In this document: positions 32,616 to 41,298 of the stretch, in pieces | Layout: each line of letters opens with the position of its first letter | How positions within the stretch are numbered: the first letter of the stretch is position 1 | Source of the DNA: SAR324 cluster bacterium | GTDB lineage: Bacteria > SAR324 > NAC60-12 | Assembly (NCBI GenBank): GCA_016764995.1 | Contig: JAESQU010000022.1 | Location: forward strand, 1-43,523 | DNA: 43,523 bases | Reading direction: 5' to 3' | Position numbers and translations under genes: made by a program | Notes under the pieces: generated by a model | Seen by the model: the letters and a program-made list of their open reading frames with translations, nothing else | What the model was told of the DNA's origin: nothing | Databases searched by the model: none

Positions 32616-32891
32616 TGAAACGTGTAATAACGAATGTGAAAATTAATTGTTCCTGCTTATTTATCCGTCTGAATAACAGTGGATTATAACGTAATTCTAA
32701 ATTTTTTACACGGATAAAAAGAGGTTCTGTGTACAGACACTTTTGTAACTTAATTTATTTTCATGAAATACTAAGCTCTAAATTCTTCAAATCACTTGAA
32801 AATTTAATTTTTTGCCGTAGAATCAAAAGTTTAAGTCTGTAAAATAATCAATGCTGAACTGCAATAATAAATTAGCGAAGGAGAACTCAGT
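32616..32891. other. Divergent intergenic region between dgt and infA
   Basis: 276 bp. It holds the blocks GTTCTGTGTACAG (32724-32736) and TTTTGTAACT (32741-32750), also found before the SelW-like gene. It also holds the infA promoter at 32796-32823 and a 14-codon ORF (ATG 32851 to TGA 32895) whose stop overlaps the infA TTG start. No other gene is seen. Confidence 0.5.
32796..32823 (+). promoter_or_regulatory. Sigma-70 promoter of infA
   Basis: TTGAAA at 32796-32801, 16-nt spacer, TAGAAT at 32818-32823. Transcription would start near 32830, giving a leader of about 60 nt with a strong Shine-Dalgarno sequence at 32878-32883. Confidence 0.55.
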
Positions 32892-33113
32892 TTGAGTGAA
32901 GATAAACTAGAAGTTGAGGGGGTAGTTGTTGAATCCTCCAAGGGTATTTTTCGAGTAAAGTTGGAAAATGATCACGTTGTTATTGGTCATTTATCGGGAA
33001 AAATGAAAATGTATAAGATTCGTGTACTTCCAGGAGATACTGTCACAATTGAACTTTCTCCCTATGATCTGAAACGCGGAAGAATAGTTCGACGTGAAAA
33101 AGTTGAGAATTGA
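32892..33113 (+). CDS. infA: Translation initiation factor IF-1
   Basis: 73-residue S1/OB-fold protein that occupies the 30S A site during initiation. It aligns along its whole length with IF-1: [20 protein letters not shown], then [17 protein letters not shown] and [16 protein letters not shown]. The start is TTG at 32892, eight bases after AAGGAG; there is no in-frame ATG that would keep the family length. TTG may keep expression modest. The upstream 14-codon ORF ends in the overlap TTGA, so termination there could feed initiation of infA. argS begins 99 bp downstream. Confidence 0.95.
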   Translation: MSEDKLEVEGVVVESSKGIFRVKLENDHVVIGHLSGKMKMYKIRVLPGDTVTIELSPYDLKRGRIVRREKVEN

Positions 33114-33187
33114 GAGCAAACTCCGCAAAAACTTTTATTTGAAAATAATATCAAATGGGTTATTGCGTATCGTGAACAACATGTTCT

Positions 33188-33213
33188 TCCAAGATTTTGC
33201 GCGTGATCTTGGA
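33188..33213 (+). promoter_or_regulatory. Hairpin abutting the argS start codon
   Basis: TCCAAGAT (33188-33195) and ATCTTGGA (33206-33213) are perfect 8-bp inverted copies with a 10-nt loop TTTGCGCGTG. The last paired base is the A of the argS ATG. The structure covers the place where the Shine-Dalgarno sequence should be, so it could limit translation of argS. Confidence 0.5.
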
Positions 33214-34967
33214 TGAATATATTTGAAAAAACAATCTGTGAAATGACCGCCAAGGTTCTGAACTCAGGCAATGAGTCAGGAACCTGGGAACCATCCGGAC
33301 TCAACGAACTAGTTGAGCAACCACCTAATCCTGAAATGGGCGATTATGCCCTGCCTTGCTTCAGCTTTGCCAAAAGCTTGAAGCGTTCCCCCGTTAAAAT
33401 TGCCGAGGAATTGGCAAAAAATCTTCAAAGTATTTTAACTCCGGATTCCCCTATTACTGCAATTCAAGCAGTAGGCGCTTATCTAAATTTCACTATTTCC
33501 CCAGTTGCAATGGCTGAAGTTGTACTGCCTGATGTTTTTCGCGGTACATATTTCAAATCGCCTTCCAAAATTGCTCATGAGCGAGTGATGATTGAATATT
33601 CACAACCTAATACCCACAAAGGATTTCATGTCGGTCATTTGCGCAATGTCGCACTTGGAGACAGCCTTTGCCGAATTTACAAATATAACGGTTATGATGT
33701 AATTGGAGTGAACTACATTGGTGATGTTGGTGCGCATATCGCAAAATGTTTATGGTTTTTCCGGAATCACAATACTGAAACTCCTCCCGAATATTTACGA
33801 GGAGAATGGTTAGGTGAGCTTTACTCACAAGCAGTAAAAATGCTGGACGACGCAGAAGGGGAGGAGAAAGTTCAGTTTCAGCAAGAGGTAAGTCAAATTC
33901 TGCAAAAACTGGAAGCAAAAGATAAGGAATTTACACGAGAATGGGAAATGACTCGTGAGTGGTCGATGAATGATTTTTATGAGATATATGAATGGCTTGA
34001 TGTAAAATTTGACCATATATTCTATGAATCTGAGGTTGATGAAGAAGGCAGAAAAATTGTAATTGAGGGGGAACAAAAAGGAACATTTGAGCTCTCACAA
34101 GGTGCAATTGGGATAAATCTTGAGGCAGAAGATCTTGGTTTTTTTATGCTGCTGAAATCAGACGGAAACACTCTCTATGCCACCAAAGACCTTGCACTTG
34201 CACAACGTAAATTCGAAAAATATGGTGTGAAACGTTCAATTTATGTAGTTGGCGCAGAGCAGACGCTGCATTTTAAACAAGTTTTTGCAACTTTGAAACG
34301 AATGGGCTATTCACAAGTTGGGCAATGTTTTCATTTGCCTTACGCGTTGGTCATGCTTCCAGAAGGAAAAATGAGTTCCCGAGCTGGTAATGTGATTCTG
34401 TTTTCTCGGTTGCGCAAAGAAATTATAGAAAGCATTCAATCCGCTCATTTGGTGGAACACCGGAAAGATTGGAGTCAGCAGGAACTTGACGAAACGGCTC
34501 AAAAAATAGCTGTGGCTGCAATCAAATATGGAATGCTCAATCAGGATTCAAACAAACAAATTGTGTTTTCCATGAACGACTGGCTGATTTCAGAAGGTGA
34601 TACGGGGACCTATCTTGTTTATGCATACGTTCGAATAAGGAGTATCGGCAGGCAAATTTCAAGTGAAGTCAGTGCGGATGTGGATTTTGCACTCTTGGCT
34701 CATCCCAACGAAAAAAAGCTGTTACGTCAGATGCTGGATTTTAATCGAACAGTTTTAAACTCCGGAGAACAGTACCGTCCCTCATTGCTGGCAAGGATGC
34801 TCTATGAATTTGCCAAAGATTTCAGCAGGGCCTATAGCACTTGTTCGGTAAAACATGCCGAAACAACTCAGTTGCAAGCTGCCAGGTTACTGCTGTTTCA
34901 TTGTGTTGCTGAGACTCTCCTGCAGGGTCTTTATCTTCTTGGGATCACACCTCCGGAACGGATGTGA
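33213..34967 (+). CDS. argS: Arginyl-tRNA synthetase
   Basis: 584-residue class I synthetase. The HIGH motif is HVGH (about residue 138) in SQPNTHKGFHVGHLRN. The KMSKS-like loop is EGKMSSRAGNVI (about residue 385), a variant common in ArgRS. The N-terminal Add1 domain (residues ~1-110) with NPEMGDYALPCFSFAK and the C-terminal DALR anticodon-binding domain with ARMLYEFAKDFSRAYSTCSV are present. LTPPERM-type ends are typical of the family (here ITPPERM). The start at 33213 coincides with the 3' edge of a hairpin. A strong terminator follows. Confidence 0.96.
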   Translation: MNIFEKTICEMTAKVLNSGNESGTWEPSGLNELVEQPPNPEMGDYALPCFSFAKSLKRSPVKIAEELAKNLQSILTPDSPITAIQAVGAYLNFTISPVAMAEVVLPDVFRGTYFKSPSKIAHERVMIEYSQPNTHKGFHVGHLRNVALGDSLCRIYKYNGYDVIGVNYIGDVGAHIAKCLWFFRNHNTETPPEYLRGEWLGELYSQAVKMLDDAEGEEKVQFQQEVSQILQKLEAKDKEFTREWEMTREWSMNDFYEIYEWLDVKFDHIFYESEVDEEGRKIVIEGEQKGTFELSQGAIGINLEAEDLGFFMLLKSDGNTLYATKDLALAQRKFEKYGVKRSIYVVGAEQTLHFKQVFATLKRMGYSQVGQCFHLPYALVMLPEGKMSSRAGNVILFSRLRKEIIESIQSAHLVEHRKDWSQQELDETAQKIAVAAIKYGMLNQDSNKQIVFSMNDWLISEGDTGTYLVYAYVRIRSIGRQISSEVSADVDFALLAHPNEKKLLRQMLDFNRTVLNSGEQYRPSLLARMLYEFAKDFSRAYSTCSVKHAETTQLQAARLLLFHCVAETLLQGLYLLGITPPERM

Positions 34968-35010
34968 ACGGGAAAAAGTCTTTGTGCTTTAGAGACTTTT
35001 TAAAGTTCAC
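34964..35010 (+). terminator. Rho-independent terminator of argS
   Basis: AAAAAGTCT (34973-34981) and AGACTTTTT (34993-35001) form a perfect 9-bp stem. An outer stem GTGAAC/GTTCAC (34964-34969 with 35005-35010) begins on the last base before the stop codon. A T-rich tract follows (35013-35027). Confidence 0.75.
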
Positions 35011-35069
35011 CATTATTTTTATTTTTGTCTCCTCGGCAGTATTTCCTGGTATTTCCTAAAACTACATTT

Positions 35070-35477
35070 ATGCGTAAGTTATTGTTTCTTTTAATGTTTA
35101 CGTTTTGTTTTAGCCCGGAGATATTTGCGGATTTTTTTAAATGGGAAATTCAGCTTGCAGTAAAAGGTTTTGGAAAGGAGATCGAAACGTTCCCAGTTGC
35201 TACGGAAGGTAAAATTCAATTTTCTGATATTAAAATTGAGTGCAGAATGGAAAGTTTCTGGACACGCATTGAAGCGGATTTGCTGTTGGAGGGAAAAACA
35301 TTGGTCTGTGTTAACGGTGAAAAAGAAAAAACTGTCAGCGTGATTTGTCGAGACAATCACCGAAATCGCAAATACAACAAACTCAAAGAGCGTTATCCGG
35401 CCACAAGAGATGGTTTCCGGCTTAAACCTGAATCCGGAATGAATTCTCCTTATTTGGAACTGCGTTGTTTTTTTTGA
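35070..35477 (+). CDS. Small exported protein of unknown function
   Basis: 135 residues. The signal peptide MRKLLFLLMFTFCF ends IFA before DFFKWEI. The mature part is strand-rich and contains four cysteines (IECRM, LVCVN, VICRD, LRCFF), suggesting two disulphides in the periplasm. The frame is open upstream to a TTG at 35025, but the ATG at 35070 begins exactly at a normal signal peptide and is chosen. It follows the argS terminator and converges with mtnN. I do not recognise a family. Confidence 0.7.
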   Translation: MRKLLFLLMFTFCFSPEIFADFFKWEIQLAVKGFGKEIETFPVATEGKIQFSDIKIECRMESFWTRIEADLLLEGKTLVCVNGEKEKTVSVICRDNHRNRKYNKLKERYPATRDGFRLKPESGMNSPYLELRCFF

Positions 35478-35485
35478 TGCAGTTA

Positions 35486-36181
35486 CTAACGCAAAACTTT
35501 CAAAATAGTTTGAACAGTTTGGAATGAACTCTCAGCGGCTGAATTCAAAAATGTAGAGGAAAGTTTTTGTCCATTTGCTCCAGCTAAATCACTGAGGCAA
35601 CGTACGACGATTGCCGGAATTCCAAATTGCTCCGCAACCTGCGCGACCGCGGCTCCTTCCATGTCGATTGCCTGCGCTCCAAACTTTTCAAACAATGTTT
35701 TTCTTGTTTCGCCGCATTGAAGAAAAACATCTCCGGTTAGGATTGTGCCCATCCGAACATCAGGAAGTACTGCCCTGATTATCTTCTTTATTTCCGGATC
35801 AAGTCTAAATTCCGTTTTATTTTGCGGAGACCCCATGGGTATGCTTCCCGCACGGTAAACCTGGAGCTTGCCGTCATTCAGGGCACCATAATCATACTGA
35901 ATTAATGACTCGCCAATGACCACCTCGCCAATTTTCATTTCCGGATCAATTCCTCCTGCAATTCCGGAAAAAATCAGCAATTCGCATTCAAACTCTTGAA
36001 TCAGAAGTGTGGAAACCAGCGCCGCATTGACTTTCCCCAAGCCACATTCGACTACACTCAGGTCATGTATAGTATTCTGACTTTTGAAAAAAGTTTTGCC
36101 ACCAAGCTTTTGTGCGGAATTTGGAAGCAAGTCAAAACTTTTAATTTCTTTAGGAATGGCGCAAATAATTCCAATTCGCAT
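35486..36181 (-). CDS. mtnN: 5'-methylthioadenosine/S-adenosylhomocysteine nucleosidase
   Basis: 231-residue nucleosidase that cleaves the glycosidic bond of MTA and SAH in methionine salvage and SAH detoxification. RIGIICAIPKEIKSF has the catalytic-region glutamate, SGIAGGIDPEMKIGEVV is the phosphorylase-fold signature, and AIDMEGAAVAQVAEQFGIP contains the ribose-binding Met-Glu. RCLSDLAG has the catalytic aspartate. Length and motif spacing are standard for MtnN/Pfs. It follows a small lipoprotein gene and murG-like gene on the same strand with 20-bp spacing. Confidence 0.94.
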   Translation of the reverse strand: MRIGIICAIPKEIKSFDLLPNSAQKLGGKTFFKSQNTIHDLSVVECGLGKVNAALVSTLLIQEFECELLIFSGIAGGIDPEMKIGEVVIGESLIQYDYGALNDGKLQVYRAGSIPMGSPQNKTEFRLDPEIKKIIRAVLPDVRMGTILTGDVFLQCGETRKTLFEKFGAQAIDMEGAAVAQVAEQFGIPAIVVRCLSDLAGANGQKLSSTFLNSAAESSFQTVQTILKVLR

Positions 36182-36201
36182 AGGAAAAGCAAAAAAATGG
36201 T

Positions 36202-36390
36202 TTAAAAATATTTTTTACAAATGGCTGGAAAATCTCGTTTTTTACACCAATCATATAACTTGCCGCTGCCGGTAGCACAGGAGGTGGAGAAAAAGAACAG
36301 AAAAAGAATGGTAATACACAAACTCAAGCTACGTCTAATTTGTGATACTCGAACTGCGAAAAAGTTCCGCAATTTAAATTTCAGTGCCAT
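36202..36390 (-). CDS. Small lipoprotein
   Basis: 62 residues. A basic N-terminus and the hydrophobic run LSLCITILFLFFFSTSC make a signal peptide with lipobox STSC; the mature peptide of about 25 residues (ATGSGKLYDWCKKRDF and AICKKYF) has two further cysteines. It fits exactly between the murG-like stop (2-bp gap) and mtnN (20-bp gap), which supports a real gene. No family recognised. The long basic n-region leaves the exact start open. Confidence 0.55.
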   Translation of the reverse strand: MALKFKLRNFFAVRVSQIRRSLSLCITILFLFFFSTSCATGSGKLYDWCKKRDFPAICKKYF

Positions 36391-36392
36391 TT

Positions 36393-37490
36393 TCAGCCTT
36401 TATTAGTTAGCTCAAAAACCAATTGAGCAAAATCTTTTGTTCCACCATCCGGAAGAATTTCATGGAGCCTTTTACCCATTTCTCCTGGTTCACGCAGATC
36501 CAAAAAATTTTTCCACCACTTTATACCATGAGATGCTAAAACTTTCTGGGAAACAATTTCTGCGGCATTGTTTTCATGGATGAACTGAGCATTATCTTCC
36601 TGATGTGTTCCTGGAAGTGGAATGAGGACGGTGTCTTTTTGCAAAAAAGCAAGTTCGCCTAGTATGCCCATGCCTGCTCTTGTCAGGACTATCTCACTTT
36701 TTGCAAGCAAGTCACCCATGCCTTCATGGACAACTTCCAGCGGATGATAATGAGGATGTGAAAAGAAGGATGAATCTTGATCCAAATTATTCCCGGATCC
36801 TGTACCGGTGAGATGAACTACTTGATACTCCGAAAGTAAATGTTTTATCAATGGCAAAACGGCACGATTCAAGCCGACAGCACCCTGACCACCACCTGTG
36901 ATAAGAATGAGCGGACGTTCCGGATGCAGACCAAAACGCTCATTTGCGCGTTCTGCATTTGCGGAAAAAATTTCCTGACGAACTACAGGTCCAATTTTTC
37001 TTTTTAAGGAAATTGAAGGGAACTGATTTGCAGTACTTTCAAAATAAGAAACAAGTGCTTGACTGACTGGAGCCATCAAGCGGTTGGCGAGCCCGGGGCG
37101 TACATCCATTTGCAGAATTACATGTGGGATTCTTAAGATCCATGCTGCATAAGCTACAGGCACGCTTACAAAACTTCCTGCGGTTACAACTACTTGTGGC
37201 CGAAAAGTGAGCAAATGCACAAAGCCAACTAATCCACCGCCGAGAATTAGCACAGGATCAAAAAAATTGCGCCAACTCCAATAACGCCTCAGTTTTCCGG
37301 AAGGAATTGGGACAAACGGAATCTTCGTTTGCTTTACCATTATTTGTTCTGGACCATTTTTGCTGCCTAAAAACAGAAACTCGGAGTCATTATTTTGTTT
37401 GCTGATTTCTTCTGCTAAAGCCAGTAACGGTAAAGTGGGACCTCCAGATCCTCCACCGGTGAATAAAACTCGAACAGGTTTTTCATTCAT
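36393..37490 (-). CDS. murG: MurG-like UDP-GlcNAc glycosyltransferase
   Basis: 365-residue GT28-type protein. The N-terminal loop is FTGGGSGGPTLPLL, AGSFVSVPVAYAAWILRIPH is the MurG-type second glycine loop region, and PGLANRLMAP matches PGLxNRxLA. The C-terminal donor site has ILITGGGQGAVGLNRAVLPL, LTRAGMGILGELAFL and LPGTHQEDNA. MurG adds GlcNAc to lipid I to give lipid II at the inner membrane. The loop histidine of the usual GGTGGH is proline 18 here, and HEQN is replaced by LQMDV. It is not in a mur/fts cluster. It may be a divergent MurG or a relative acting on another polyprenyl acceptor. Confidence 0.75.
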   Translation of the reverse strand: MNEKPVRVLFTGGGSGGPTLPLLALAEEISKQNNDSEFLFLGSKNGPEQIMVKQTKIPFVPIPSGKLRRYWSWRNFFDPVLILGGGLVGFVHLLTFRPQVVVTAGSFVSVPVAYAAWILRIPHVILQMDVRPGLANRLMAPVSQALVSYFESTANQFPSISLKRKIGPVVRQEIFSANAERANERFGLHPERPLILITGGGQGAVGLNRAVLPLIKHLLSEYQVVHLTGTGSGNNLDQDSSFFSHPHYHPLEVVHEGMGDLLAKSEIVLTRAGMGILGELAFLQKDTVLIPLPGTHQEDNAQFIHENNAAEIVSQKVLASHGIKWWKNFLDLREPGEMGKRLHEILPDGGTKDFAQLVFELTNKG

Positions 37491-37506
37491 ATCTTCTGAA
37501 CTTTAT

Positions 37507-38349
37507 TCAGTTAAATGAATCTTTGGCATCAACAAGTAATTGAGCCTTTTTCAATTCAGTTTGGAGAATGCTGCTCACTTCCACCGCGTCATTGCAAAAA
37601 ATCCATTCTACTCCACGATTAATTTCTCGGAATAGATTATTTTTTGACTTGGGGTAGCCGACTCCAATTTTTTGTCCACAATCCAGGTGTTTCCGCACAA
37701 GTTTGTGGTTAAGAAGGAGATAATGTCCACCAAGACCGGCATAGTTTTCGGTCAATGAAATTTTGCTTAAGTTTTTTGCATTAAAAACTGCCACCAATAA
37801 TTTTGCTGAAGTACCAACAAAGTTGAGCAAAACCAGCATTTCCGGAACCAGCGAAAGTAAATGAAAATCTTTCTTTGCTTGTAATTGCGCAAAAAGATTC
37901 GCTAGTATTTTGTTTTGTTTTTCCGGCTGAGGATAATGTTCTTCCTTGGCCTCCACCATCAAGTGCAATTTTCCACCGTAGCGCTGAAGCACCTCTTCCA
38001 ACGTTGGTACTTGCGGACAGCGGTTTTTTAGTTCAGCTAATGTCGTTTCCGAAATAATGATATCTGAATCGAACAATCTTTTTAAATCTGGATCATGAGT
38101 AACAACTGGAATTAAGTCTTTTGTCCAGCGAAAATCAAGTTCGATACCCCAAATTCCATCGGTGTCAAGTGCATGATCAAACGCCGTCAAAGTGTTTTCA
38201 AACACCTTGATATTGTCATGTTGTCCACGGTGAGAAATGATTTTACATTTTGCTAAATTTTCCATGGATGGTGCTTGCCGCGGAATTGTGGCAAAGACAA
38301 AATCACAAATCTGCATCAAACGGGATTCCAACCAAAAAGGCAGTTCCAT
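37507..38349 (-). CDS. Glycerophosphodiester phosphodiesterase family protein
   Basis: 280-residue TIM-barrel phosphodiesterase of the GDPD type, with no signal peptide. The catalytic residues are visible: H40-R41 in ISHRGQHD, FENTLTAFDHAL with E51, IELDFRWTKD with E70 and D72, and the second histidine H85 in VVTHDPDLK. LHLMVEAKEEHYPQ supplies another metal-ligand region. Members cleave deacylated phospholipids to glycerol 3-phosphate and an alcohol. The C-terminal half is less conserved. It lies 16 bp before the MurG-like gene and follows the RelA/SpoT gene by 57 bp. True substrate is uncertain. Confidence 0.82.
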   Translation of the reverse strand: MELPFWLESRLMQICDFVFATIPRQAPSMENLAKCKIISHRGQHDNIKVFENTLTAFDHALDTDGIWGIELDFRWTKDLIPVVTHDPDLKRLFDSDIIISETTLAELKNRCPQVPTLEEVLQRYGGKLHLMVEAKEEHYPQPEKQNKILANLFAQLQAKKDFHLLSLVPEMLVLLNFVGTSAKLLVAVFNAKNLSKISLTENYAGLGGHYLLLNHKLVRKHLDCGQKIGVGYPKSKNNLFREINRGVEWIFCNDAVEVSSILQTELKKAQLLVDAKDSFN

Positions 38350-38406
38350 AAAATTATAAGAATTTTGGTTTCCTAAATTTGTTTACAACCATGAACTTTA
38401 AACATC

Positions 38407-40620
38407 TTAACTTTCTTGAGGTGATTCTTCCCAAATCTGCTTCACAAATTTTAGCGGTCTTAACTTCTCCACTATTTTGTGGAAAACAGGCCAAGTTACA
38501 GATTCAAGTTTGATGCGAATATCCGCATCTGTATCATTCTTGGCCGCAGATGCTGAATTTATAATTGCCACACCGGCGTCTTTTATAATTTTTGTTATTT
38601 GAAAAAGAATCCCAGTTCCATCAATAACATGTAAATGAATGACATGCGAACGAGATATTTTTTTTGAAATTTTCCATGAAACAGCAATTGGGATTACTTT
38701 GGAATGAGGCAATTTTTTATTGAGAATTATTTTGGGGCAGTTAACAAGGTGAATTTCAATTTCCTTGTCATCGTGGATGAAACCTAAAATTTTATCTCCG
38801 GGAATTGGGAAACAGCAACTTGACAGTTTAATTAAGGGGTTTTGGACATCATCGATCAAAAATATATTTTTGTCACTTCCAAATATATTTCCCCAAAATT
38901 CAGGGCTTATCATCTCTTTCAAACGCCCCGAACTCTCAAACTGAAGCAATTTGTGCTTTCTGAGAAACTGTTGTAGAGGACGTTTTTGTAACCCGATTTC
39001 CTGCAAAAATTTGTTGGCTGACAAATTTTCTGCACCCAGTGCCTCCGCCACCGCTTTTAATTTCAGCCATTTTTCCGCCCCTAACTCTGCACCATTTTCT
39101 CTTAATTTCCTCTCCAGTAACGTCCGCCCTGAATTTCTTGCGTTTATAATTTTTTGCTGTTCCACAGCTTTTTTAATTTGGGAGCGACTTTTTGCGGTTT
39201 TGACTTGTTGCAGCCACTCCTCTTTCGGATGTACTCTGGAGTCAGTGATAATTTGTAAAGCTTCGCCTGTAAACAGTTGTCGTTCACGCGGAACCCTTTT
39301 TTTAGATGTGCCAACAGAAGAAGGATTTACTAATGCACCTATGCAATGGTTGCCAAGTTCTGAGTGAATTCCATAAGCAAAATCCAGCACAGTCGCACCT
39401 TTTGGAAAAACCAGCATGTCTCCTTTGGGACTGTAAACTTGAACCTGTTCAGACTGAACATAGCTCATGACTTCAAGCATTCGCACGTCTTTATCACCTG
39501 CCATCTGATCTAGTTGACTGAGATAAATACGATAATAATCCGCAAGTTCGGTTGGGCTTCCATGCCAATGTGACATTATTCCATACTGATTTTTTTTCAG
39601 CATTTCTTCAGAAACAATTTCAATACGAGTTTGTTCACCTTCAATTCTTAATTCAGTCTGAATTCCTTCGTAACCATTCCAGAGGGGGTTGCTGATATAA
39701 TCACGAATTTTCAGTGGGATAACATAATAATTGGTATGAACTATTCCCAATGCCTGAAAACAATCCAAGCTGTTCTTGACTACGATTCTGAAACCATTCA
39801 GAATATGGTCGATCGGCTCACTTTTGTGTATACGGGAAGCAGGATGAACAAAAAGTGGCTCGATTTCATGAAAAACCAAATTATGTTTTTCAATATTAGT
39901 TTGTAAAGATTTCTGCATTGTATTTATCGATGAAATGCGGGCTTTTTTCAATTCATCAATTTCTGTCAATGTTTTCTGATATCTCTTTGGATAAAGCAAT
40001 TTGAAACAGAGTTCAGTGTGTTCCTGACAAATTTGGGTTAAACCCAATCGTTCAGCAATCGGCACATAAATATTAAGGGTTTCGAGACTGATTCGCCGCT
40101 GCTTGTTACGAGGCATGGCGTCCATGTCCCTCATGTTGTCAAGACGGTCAAACAGTTTGATAAACAAAGCACGTACATCCAGCACCATGGTTTTCAACAT
40201 GCGCTGATAAGTAGCGTCTAAATTGTCTAGAGTGAGGTTATTTGGACTTTCCGGTTTTTTTATTTTTGTTAATCCGGTGACAATATCAGCATACCATGCA
40301 CCATAACGTTCGTGGATATCGTTGTGAGTTATCTTGGTGTCTTCAATGATATCATGGAGAAGGGCAGCGACAACTGTGGGAGCATCCAGTCCAGCTCGAC
40401 AGATATAACTTGCAACACGAAGCGGATGAATAATGAACGGTTGTCCGGATTTCCGTTTCTGGTTTTCATGATGCTTCCGGATATCTGCAATAGCTTGATC
40501 AAGCAACTCCGAATCTTTGCTAGTACCATTTTCCTGTACATAGCTTCGAATTTGCTTGTCCAACTCCGTAATCACGGCTTTGTCACTTGCTGAAATATTT
40601 GTCTGTTTGGTACTCGACAT
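38407..40620 (-). CDS. RelA/SpoT homologue with intact hydrolase and degenerate synthetase region
   Basis: 737 residues in the long RSH layout. The HD hydrolase has H65 (IIHPLRVA), H89-D90 and E93-D94 (LLHDIIEDTKIT), and the KLFDRLDNMRDMDAMP helix. The synthetase region (about 258-355) is shortened and altered: the RxKxxxSIxxKM motif is not seen, the aspartate of DLxAxRI is missing (HILNGFRIVV), and NGYQSLHT reads NGYEGIQT. TGS (about 393-450, VQVYSPKGDMLVFPKGATVL) and a C-terminal ACT domain are present. It probably degrades (p)ppGpp and may not make it. This is inference from motif loss. Located between a membrane/TPR pair upstream and a GDPD gene downstream. Confidence 0.85.
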   Translation of the reverse strand: MSSTKQTNISASDKAVITELDKQIRSYVQENGTSKDSELLDQAIADIRKHHENQKRKSGQPFIIHPLRVASYICRAGLDAPTVVAALLHDIIEDTKITHNDIHERYGAWYADIVTGLTKIKKPESPNNLTLDNLDATYQRMLKTMVLDVRALFIKLFDRLDNMRDMDAMPRNKQRRISLETLNIYVPIAERLGLTQICQEHTELCFKLLYPKRYQKTLTEIDELKKARISSINTMQKSLQTNIEKHNLVFHEIEPLFVHPASRIHKSEPIDHILNGFRIVVKNSLDCFQALGIVHTNYYVIPLKIRDYISNPLWNGYEGIQTELRIEGEQTRIEIVSEEMLKKNQYGIMSHWHGSPTELADYYRIYLSQLDQMAGDKDVRMLEVMSYVQSEQVQVYSPKGDMLVFPKGATVLDFAYGIHSELGNHCIGALVNPSSVGTSKKRVPRERQLFTGEALQIITDSRVHPKEEWLQQVKTAKSRSQIKKAVEQQKIINARNSGRTLLERKLRENGAELGAEKWLKLKAVAEALGAENLSANKFLQEIGLQKRPLQQFLRKHKLLQFESSGRLKEMISPEFWGNIFGSDKNIFLIDDVQNPLIKLSSCCFPIPGDKILGFIHDDKEIEIHLVNCPKIILNKKLPHSKVIPIAVSWKISKKISRSHVIHLHVIDGTGILFQITKIIKDAGVAIINSASAAKNDTDADIRIKLESVTWPVFHKIVEKLRPLKFVKQIWEESPQES

Positions 40621-40641
40621 TTTTGTTGTTAGAGCAAACTA

Positions 40642-41298
40642 TCATTGTGGTTGAAAGCTTCGTGCGTGATCATTTCCACTGCAATAACGCAAAGTTGATT
40701 CCATGCGTACAGGTTTCCAACCGACCTCAAAACGCTGTTCCCATAACGATTTCCTTATTTCCCGGAAGAGATCGAAACTCTGGGGATCAACCCAGAAAAA
40801 AAAGTAGTTTTCTTCCGAAGGATATTTTTTCATTAACCTTTGCATCAACCCATCGTAACGGGAAATCTTATGCCACCACTGCCCTGCTCCGGGCGTAGGT
40901 AAAAATTCGAGGCAGTGTGCGTGTCCGCTACCGGTTGTTAGTTCAATGGAGTATTGATCCAGATTAATATGTTTAGGTAACGGTTCCTTACCGGAGAGAT
41001 ATTTTTTTAATCTTTGATAAACTAATGCACGATCCAGATGCAATAAACGATCATCTCTCAATAAAAATAAAAGTGAATTTTTTTGTGAAACATGAGACCA
41101 CGGAATTTTAATTTTTTCTATATTTTCATTTGGTTGGTCTTTTGAAGATGTTTGCTCATTTTTTTCTAAAAGAGAAAACATTGCCATGAAAACCGCCAAA
41201 ATGACAAGAATTCCAACATTGTTTGAAATAATGTCCACCAAAGAATCCAAGTTCAACAAACTTGGTAAATCTTCCAAATAACCCCTTCTTTTTCGCAT
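40642..41298 (-). CDS. Membrane-anchored protein with ExbD/TolR-like N-terminus
   Basis: 218 residues. A short basic N-terminus and a single helix (LDSLVDIISNNVGILVILAV) with an embedded aspartate resemble the proton-channel helix of ExbD/TolR/MotB-type stators. The rest is periplasmic, ending with a domain containing FFFWVDPQSFDLFREIRKSL and FEVGWKPV. I have seen this combination in uncharacterised ExbD-like families, but the function is not known. Its ATG overlaps the stop of the upstream TPR gene in TAATG, so the two are translationally coupled. No ExbB/MotA-like partner is visible in the window, but it could lie beyond the right edge. Confidence 0.6.
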   Translation of the reverse strand: MRKRRGYLEDLPSLLNLDSLVDIISNNVGILVILAVFMAMFSLLEKNEQTSSKDQPNENIEKIKIPWSHVSQKNSLLFLLRDDRLLHLDRALVYQRLKKYLSGKEPLPKHINLDQYSIELTTGSGHAHCLEFLPTPGAGQWWHKISRYDGLMQRLMKKYPSEENYFFFWVDPQSFDLFREIRKSLWEQRFEVGWKPVRMESTLRYCSGNDHARSFQPQ

